Part shown: piece after piece, positions 6,097 to 9,613 of the stretch | How positions within the stretch are numbered: position 1 is the first letter of the stretch | How the letters are laid out: every line of letters begins with the position of its first letter | Assembly: GCA_009774055.1 (NCBI GenBank) | Contig: VSNB01000118.1 | Location: 1-9,613, forward strand | Source: Clostridiales bacterium | GTDB lineage: Bacteria > Bacillota > Clostridia > Oscillospirales > Oscillospiraceae | Reading direction: 5' to 3' | DNA: 9,613 bases | The notes under the pieces: generated by a model | Told to the model about the DNA's origin: nothing | Databases searched by the model: none | What the model saw: the letters and a program-made list of their open reading frames with translations, nothing else | Made by a program: the position numbers and the translations under genes

Positions 6097-6720
6097 ATGA
6101 TTTTTGACACCCTCCCTGTTGGGAAGATCGACACCAACTGCTACCTGATCGGCGATGAGGCCGCGAAGGCCTGCGCCGTGGTGGACCCCGGCGGCTCCCC
6201 GGAAAAGGTGCTGTCCATGATCGAAAAGAGCGGTCTGGAGCCGCGGATGATCCTTCTGACCCACGGCCACTGGGACCACGTGGGCGCCATCCCCGCCCTG
6301 CTGGAGAAGTGGCCGGACCTGCCGGTGTATGCCCATAAGAAGGAGCTCTGTCCGGCGGACGAGCCGAACCCCCATTACTTTTTCCCTCACGCCGGGAAGA
6401 ACCAGCGGACCTACGGCGAGGGGGATGAGCTGGAGCTGGGCGGCCTGAAATTGCAGGTCCTCCACACCCCCGGCCACTCCGGCGGGAGCGTGGTTTTGCT
6501 GGCGGAGGACGTGATGCTCTGTGGGGACACCCTTTTTGCCGGGTCCTGCGGGCGGTGCGACCTGCCCGGCGGGGATGAGCAGAAGATGCTGGATTCCTTG
6601 AAACGGCTGGCGGAGCTGGAGGGGGACTACAAGGTCTGCCCGGGCCATGGAGCCCTGTCCACCCTGGACCAGGAGCGTACTGGCAATTCTTATATGCGGA
6701 TGGCAGTTAAATGGAAATGA
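6097..6720 (+). CDS. MBL-fold metallo-hydrolase (glyoxalase II/YcbL-like)
   Basis: This 207-residue soluble metallo-beta-lactamase-fold enzyme belongs to the glyoxalase II-like/YcbL subgroup, whose known members hydrolyse thiolesters such as S-lactoylglutathione. The true substrate here is unknown. The metal ligands are all visible: THGHWDH (55-61, giving H56, H58, D60, H61), H127 in TPGHS, D144 in CGDTLF and H184 in CPGHG. The GRCDLPGGD stretch (152-160) matches the GRxDxPGG signature of short YcbL-type enzymes. There is no C-terminal substrate domain as in classical glyoxalase II. The start ATG at 6097 lies 6 bases after AGGAG, which overlaps the GNAT stop. Its last ten bases overlap the hemZ start. 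A gene of this type between dtd and hemZ is common in Clostridia. Confidence 0.92.
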   Translation: MIFDTLPVGKIDTNCYLIGDEAAKACAVVDPGGSPEKVLSMIEKSGLEPRMILLTHGHWDHVGAIPALLEKWPDLPVYAHKKELCPADEPNPHYFFPHAGKNQRTYGEGDELELGGLKLQVLHTPGHSGGSVVLLAEDVMLCGDTLFAGSCGRCDLPGGDEQKMLDSLKRLAELEGDYKVCPGHGALSTLDQERTGNSYMRMAVKWK

Positions 6721-8186
6721 TTTTTGAAGGCCACGACTACCGCTACGCCGTGGAGCAGAGTCTGCTGGCCTTTTTTCCCAACGAGCGGCCCGTCTATGGG
6801 GAGGAGGAGTCCAATAGAGCTCGGGTGTCCCTTACCGTAGAGGGGCAGGCCGGAACCGCCGTTACGGAGCTGTCCGTGGAGGGGCGGACGGCCCGCGGAA
6901 GGGCGCAGGCCGCGCTCTCCGGCGCGGAGGACGAGTACCAGCGGGAGCGCCTGCTGCAGCGGGCGGTGAAGCTCAGCTTCTTCGAGGCCGCCCGGGCCCT
7001 CACCGGCGTCACCCCCGCCTGGGGAGCCCTTACCGGCATCCGGCCCGCCAAGCTGGCGGCAGGGCTGCTGGAGGAGGGGAAGAGCGAGGAGGAGGCGGAC
7101 CGCATTCTGCGGGACGTGTACTTCGTCTCCGATTCCCGGCGCAAGCTGTGCCTGCCCTGCGCAAAGGCGGGGCTGGAAGCCAAACAGGGGTTAAAGAAAA
7201 ATGAGATCTCCCTGTACGTGGGCATCCCCTTCTGCCCCACCCGGTGCGCCTATTGCAGCTTCGTCAGCAACAGCGTGGAAAAATCCTTCCATCTGGTGGA
7301 GCCCTATTTGCAGGCCCTGCTGGCGGAGGCGGACAGCGCCGCCGCCATGGTCAAGGACCTGGGACTGAAGGTCCGGTCCTTCTACATGGGCGGCGGCACC
7401 CCCACCACACTGACGGCGGAGCAGATGGACCGGCTGCTGAGCAGGCTGCGGGAGGGATTTGACCTGGCTGATGCTGTGGAGCTGACCGTGGAGGCAGGGA
7501 GGCCCGACACCATCACGGCGGAGAAGCTGACGGTCCTTCGGAAAAACGGCGTGGACCGGATCAGCGTCAACCCCCAGTCTATGGACGACAGGGTCCTGGC
7601 CGCCATCGGACGGCGGCACAGCGGAGACGACATCCGCAAGGCCATGGAGCTGGTGAATGCCGCCGGGTTCCCCCACGTAAACATGGACCTCATCGCCGGA
7701 CTGCCGGAGGACACGCCGGAGAGCTTCCGCCGGACCCTGGACGAGGTGGTCGCCTTCGGCACGGACAACATCACCATCCATACGCTGTCTTTGAAGAAGG
7801 GCAGCCGCATCACCCTGGAGGGCACCCGGATTCCCACGGAGGAGGAGGTCGCCGCTATGCTGGATTACGCGGCCCCCGCCCTGGGCGGGGCGGGCTTCGC
7901 CCCCTACTACCTCTACCGGCAGAAGTACATGTCCGGCAGCTTTGAGAACGTGGGCTGGTGCAGGCCCGGCGGCACGGGGTGGTACAACATCTACATCATG
8001 GAGGAGCTCCACACCATCCTCAGCCTGGGCGCGGGGGGCTCCACCAAGATGGTGGATCAGCCGCGAAACCGCATTGAGCGCGTGTTCAACCTGAAATTTC
8101 CGCAGGAGTATATCCAGCGCCCCGAAAAGATCGCGGCTAACCAGGCGGCGTTCCGGGCGTTTTATCAGCAGATGACCAAACAATGA
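6711..8186 (+). CDS. hemZ: Coproporphyrinogen dehydrogenase HemZ (radical SAM)
   Basis: HemZ is a radical-SAM enzyme of the HemN/HemW group, annotated as oxygen-independent coproporphyrinogen III dehydrogenase. Some relatives are haem chaperones instead, so the reaction is not certain. The 491-residue length fits HemZ. An N-terminal HemZ-specific region includes ALTGIRPAKL (96-105). The [4Fe-4S]/SAM motif CPTRCAYC (C165, C169, C172) is followed by MGGGTP (216-221), and the C-terminal HemN-like region carries ENVGWCRPGGTGWYN and LGAGGSTKM. The first ATG (6711) overlaps the MBL gene by 10 bases. A second ATG (6717) gives a 4-base ATGA overlap, and either could be used through translational coupling, since the upstream ribosome binding site is poor. 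No other haem-synthesis gene is in view. Confidence 0.93.
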   Translation: MEMIFEGHDYRYAVEQSLLAFFPNERPVYGEEESNRARVSLTVEGQAGTAVTELSVEGRTARGRAQAALSGAEDEYQRERLLQRAVKLSFFEAARALTGVTPAWGALTGIRPAKLAAGLLEEGKSEEEADRILRDVYFVSDSRRKLCLPCAKAGLEAKQGLKKNEISLYVGIPFCPTRCAYCSFVSNSVEKSFHLVEPYLQALLAEADSAAAMVKDLGLKVRSFYMGGGTPTTLTAEQMDRLLSRLREGFDLADAVELTVEAGRPDTITAEKLTVLRKNGVDRISVNPQSMDDRVLAAIGRRHSGDDIRKAMELVNAAGFPHVNMDLIAGLPEDTPESFRRTLDEVVAFGTDNITIHTLSLKKGSRITLEGTRIPTEEEVAAMLDYAAPALGGAGFAPYYLYRQKYMSGSFENVGWCRPGGTGWYNIYIMEELHTILSLGAGGSTKMVDQPRNRIERVFNLKFPQEYIQRPEKIAANQAAFRAFYQQMTKQ

Positions 8187-8213
8187 TGGAGAAAGCAGAA
8201 AGGAGCAGCGAAA

Positions 8214-9158
8214 ATGGCATACTCACTCAGTAAGATCAACGACGCCGTCCGCAGCGACCCCCAGGGCTTTGCGCAGGAGAGCGACGAGGCCTACAACCGG
8301 AAGATCGAGGCCGCGGCCCGGAAGATCGCGGACAACCTGTCCAAATCCCGGATCGTCCTGCTCTCCGGCCCATCCGGCAGCGGCAAGACCACCACCGCCA
8401 AGAAGATCGAGGCCAAGCTGAAGGAGATGGGCATCAACTCCCACGCCGTCAGCATGGACAACTATTTCAAGACCGTGGACCCGGAGACATCGCCCCGGAA
8501 CCGGGAGGGGCAGATCGACTACGAGTCCCCCTTCTGCATGGACATGGACCTGCTCAACCAGCACTTCGCCGCCCTGGACCGGGGGGAGAAGATCCTGATT
8601 CCCAAGTTTGAGTTCGCCCGGCAGATGCGCTCGGATATTAAGAGCCAGCCCCTCCAGCTGGGCAATGACGAGATCGCCATTTTCGAGGGCATCCATGCCC
8701 TCAACGACATCATCACCGGCCGGAACCCGGACGCCGCCAAGGTGTATATTTCCGCCCGTTCCGACATCCTGGACGATACGGGGGACATTGTGTTCAAGCG
8801 GACATGGCTGCGCCTGGAGCGGCGGACGGTGCGGGACTCCAAGTTCCGGGCCTGGAAGGCGGACGTGACGGTAAAGATGTGGGCCAACGTCCGCCGGGGC
8901 GAAAAGCTGTACATTTCCCCTTTCAAGGACAACGCCAGCATTGTGTTTGACACCACCCATCCCTATGAGATCAGCGTGATCCGCGCCTTCGCCCAGCCGC
9001 TGTTCGACCATCTGCGTGTGTCGCCGGACATGGAGCGGTATGAGGAGGTCCGCCACCTGGCGGACGCGTATCCCAGATTTGAGGTTCTGGAGGAGAAGTA
9101 TATTGCGCCGGATTCCCTGATCCGGGAGTTTATCGGCGGCGGCATTTACGACGACTGA
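8214..9158 (+). CDS. Uridine-kinase-like nucleoside kinase
   Basis: This P-loop kinase of the uridine kinase/phosphoribulokinase superfamily is likely to phosphorylate a nucleoside with ATP or GTP. The 314 residues contain Walker A GPSGSGKTT (42-50), the substrate-binding MDNYFK (71-76), IDYESP (91-96) and IFEGIHALN (146-154), then an Arg-rich lid-like segment around 186-204. Many clostridial homologues are about 550 residues long, with TGS and tRNA-synthetase-like domains in front of the kinase. Here only about 40 residues precede the P-loop, so this is the short form. The ATG is set by AGGAG (8201-8205) 8 bases upstream. It starts 27 bases after hemZ and ends 19 bases before the next gene. 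Family assignment is firm; the exact nucleoside is not known. Confidence 0.88.
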   Translation: MAYSLSKINDAVRSDPQGFAQESDEAYNRKIEAAARKIADNLSKSRIVLLSGPSGSGKTTTAKKIEAKLKEMGINSHAVSMDNYFKTVDPETSPRNREGQIDYESPFCMDMDLLNQHFAALDRGEKILIPKFEFARQMRSDIKSQPLQLGNDEIAIFEGIHALNDIITGRNPDAAKVYISARSDILDDTGDIVFKRTWLRLERRTVRDSKFRAWKADVTVKMWANVRRGEKLYISPFKDNASIVFDTTHPYEISVIRAFAQPLFDHLRVSPDMERYEEVRHLADAYPRFEVLEEKYIAPDSLIREFIGGGIYDD

Positions 9159-9177
9159 CGGACAGGGGGTGCGGGTT

Positions 9178-9456
9178 ATGAAGTTTACCTTGTCGATCCC
9201 GACCTGGAAGGGGCTGCAGAACAGGACGGGGGCGACGGTTTCCCACGTCCGGCTGGAGCGCGAGATCCGGGACTTGCAGGAGGAGATTGATCTCCAGATG
9301 CAGATGGTGGGGGAGATTATGTACGCTGCCCATCGGGGCAGCCCCTCCGACAGCGGGGAGGTCCAGAGAATTCTGGAATTTGTAGATGGGTTATACGAGG
9401 AGATGGAAGCGCACATGGAAGAAATCTCCTCTGCCGCCCTCCGGGCGGCACGGTAG
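9178..9456 (+). CDS. Small coiled-coil protein
   Basis: I do not recognise a named family for this 92-residue protein. After a short basic N-terminus it has two charged helices, about 21-45 (LEREIRDLQEEIDLQMQMVG) and 52-80, split by a GSPSDSG turn. They probably form a helical hairpin. The layout resembles the N-terminal half of Firmicute zinc-ribbon proteins, in which such helices lead into a CxxC ribbon, but here the frame stops before any cysteine. There is no signal peptide or membrane segment. I prefer ATG 9178 over GTG 9169 because AGGGGG (9164-9169) is then spaced 8 bases away. A perfect hairpin overlaps its last codons. It ends the gene run, 19 bases after the kinase. Confidence 0.7.
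   Translation: MKFTLSIPTWKGLQNRTGATVSHVRLEREIRDLQEEIDLQMQMVGEIMYAAHRGSPSDSGEVQRILEFVDGLYEEMEAHMEEISSAALRAAR
9432..9450 (+). terminator. Possible terminator hairpin inside the end of the last gene
   Basis: TGCCGCCC (9432-9439) pairs perfectly with GGGCGGCA (9443-9450) around TCC, four bases before the final TAG of the coiled-coil gene. The downstream tail (GTTGCTTCTC) is only modestly T-rich, so it would be a weak intrinsic terminator at best. It could equally stabilise the mRNA end. Confidence 0.4.
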
Positions 9457-9473
9457 TTGCTTCTCAAATCGGC

Positions 9474-9494
9474 CCGGGGGCTGCGCGCCCCCGG
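9474..9494. repeat. GC-rich 8-bp stem-loop
   Basis: CCGGGGGC (9474-9481) pairs perfectly with GCCCCCGG (9487-9494) around TGCGC. It is stable, but has no T-run after it. It is the first unit of the hairpin series downstream of the gene run. Confidence 0.65.
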
Positions 9495-9501
9495 ACCCTG
9501 C

Positions 9502-9531
9502 GCCTACTTTTGCCGCGCGGCAAAAGTAGGC
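9502..9531. repeat. Perfect 30-bp palindrome
   Basis: The 30 bases from 9502 to 9531 read the same on both strands. As a hairpin, the 13-base arms 9502-9514 and 9519-9531 leave a GCGC centre. The inner arms TTTTGCCGC and GCGGCAAAA are identical to those of the hairpin at 5147-5168, which has four extra bases in the centre. The right arm segment GGCAAAAG (9519-9526) is repeated at 9529-9536. This supports a repeat family scattered between genes. Confidence 0.85.
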
Positions 9532-9540
9532 AAAAGCGCG

Positions 9541-9559
9541 CTTAGACCTACGGTCTAAG
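9541..9559. repeat. 8-bp stem-loop
   Basis: CTTAGACC (9541-9548) pairs perfectly with GGTCTAAG (9552-9559) around TAC. It is part of the gene-free tail, and no function is visible. Confidence 0.65.
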
Positions 9560-9570
9560 AACCCCTTGAC

Positions 9571-9596
9571 GGGCAGGCGCGTGCGCGCCTTTGCCC
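9571..9596. repeat. Bulged 11-bp stem-loop
   Basis: GGGCA (9571-9575) pairs with TGCCC (9592-9596), and GGCGC (9576-9580) with GCGCC (9585-9589), with an unpaired TT (9590-9591) on one side. It is the last stem-loop in view, and an outer AACCCC/GGGGTT pairing may enclose it. Confidence 0.55.
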
Positions 9597-9613
9597 TATA
9601 CGGGGGTTAAAGG

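Larger units (their letters stand above)
9457..9613. other. Gene-free palindrome-rich tail
   Basis: No credible gene lies in the last 157 bases. The stretch consists of four consecutive stem-loops (listed separately). AACCCC (9560-9565) and GGGGTT (9603-9608) can also close an outer stem around the last of them. It probably continues past the window end. It resembles the gene-free stretch at 1-260 in being made of short perfect hairpins, consistent with repeat DNA at operon borders. Confidence 0.6.

Noticed and set aside
8223..9467. Minus-strand open frame of 414 codons over the kinase and coiled-coil genes
   Set aside because: It spans two real plus-strand genes, with no motif and no plausible start context. 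A similar shadow at 7191-8183 over hemZ was dropped for the same reason.
9566..9602. TTGACG (-35-like) with TATACG (-10-like) near the window end
   Set aside because: The spacer is 25 bp, far from 16-18, and no -10 box lies at the correct distance.

Overview
The window is a GC-rich stretch of a bacterial chromosome. Hand counts give about 62-77% GC in sampled lines of the core genes. It probably comes from a clostridial Firmicute of the Oscillospiraceae type (Flavonifractor, Oscillibacter or Lawsonibacter-like). The basis is the gene set (RecJ, bifunctional Rel, Dtd, HemZ and a clostridial nucleoside kinase), strong GGAGG-type ribosome binding sites, and many GC-rich palindromes between genes. 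The lineage is an inference from the sequence alone.

Layout: positions 1-274 carry no gene but hold at least six stem-loops. Two of these (1-38 and 40-75) are inverted copies of one bulged hairpin. A good extended -10 promoter (275-303) then drives a run of eight or nine plus-strand genes: recJ (350-2434), a DUF1801 protein (2453-2797), rel (2801-5035), dtd (5207-5647), a GNAT acetyltransferase (5649-6086), an MBL-fold hydrolase (6097-6720), hemZ (6711-8186), a uridine-kinase-like nucleoside kinase (8214-9158) and a small coiled-coil protein (9178-9456). Most junctions are from -10 to +27 bp, so the set looks like one operon. The exception is the 171-bp rel-dtd gap, which is packed with hairpins. 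The last 157 bp are gene-free and again made of palindromes.

Functionally this is housekeeping: DNA repair (RecJ), the stringent response (Rel), removal of D-amino acids from tRNA (Dtd), a thiolester-hydrolase-like metalloenzyme, radical-SAM porphyrin chemistry (HemZ) and nucleotide metabolism. Two genes, the DUF1801 protein and the GNAT, have clearly lower GC than their neighbours. They sit where the common clostridial order recJ-apt-rel-dtd-MBL-hemZ would have apt or nothing, so they look like later arrivals.

I see no new multi-gene system. The least explained signal is the family of structured repeats: the inverted pair of bulged hairpins with a shared CATCGAG loop at 1-75; the recurring TTTTGCCGC/GCGGCAAAA arms at 5147-5168 and 9502-9531; a near-identical 16-mer palindrome at 153-168 and 241-256; and two mutually exclusive hairpins just ahead of the dtd ribosome binding site.
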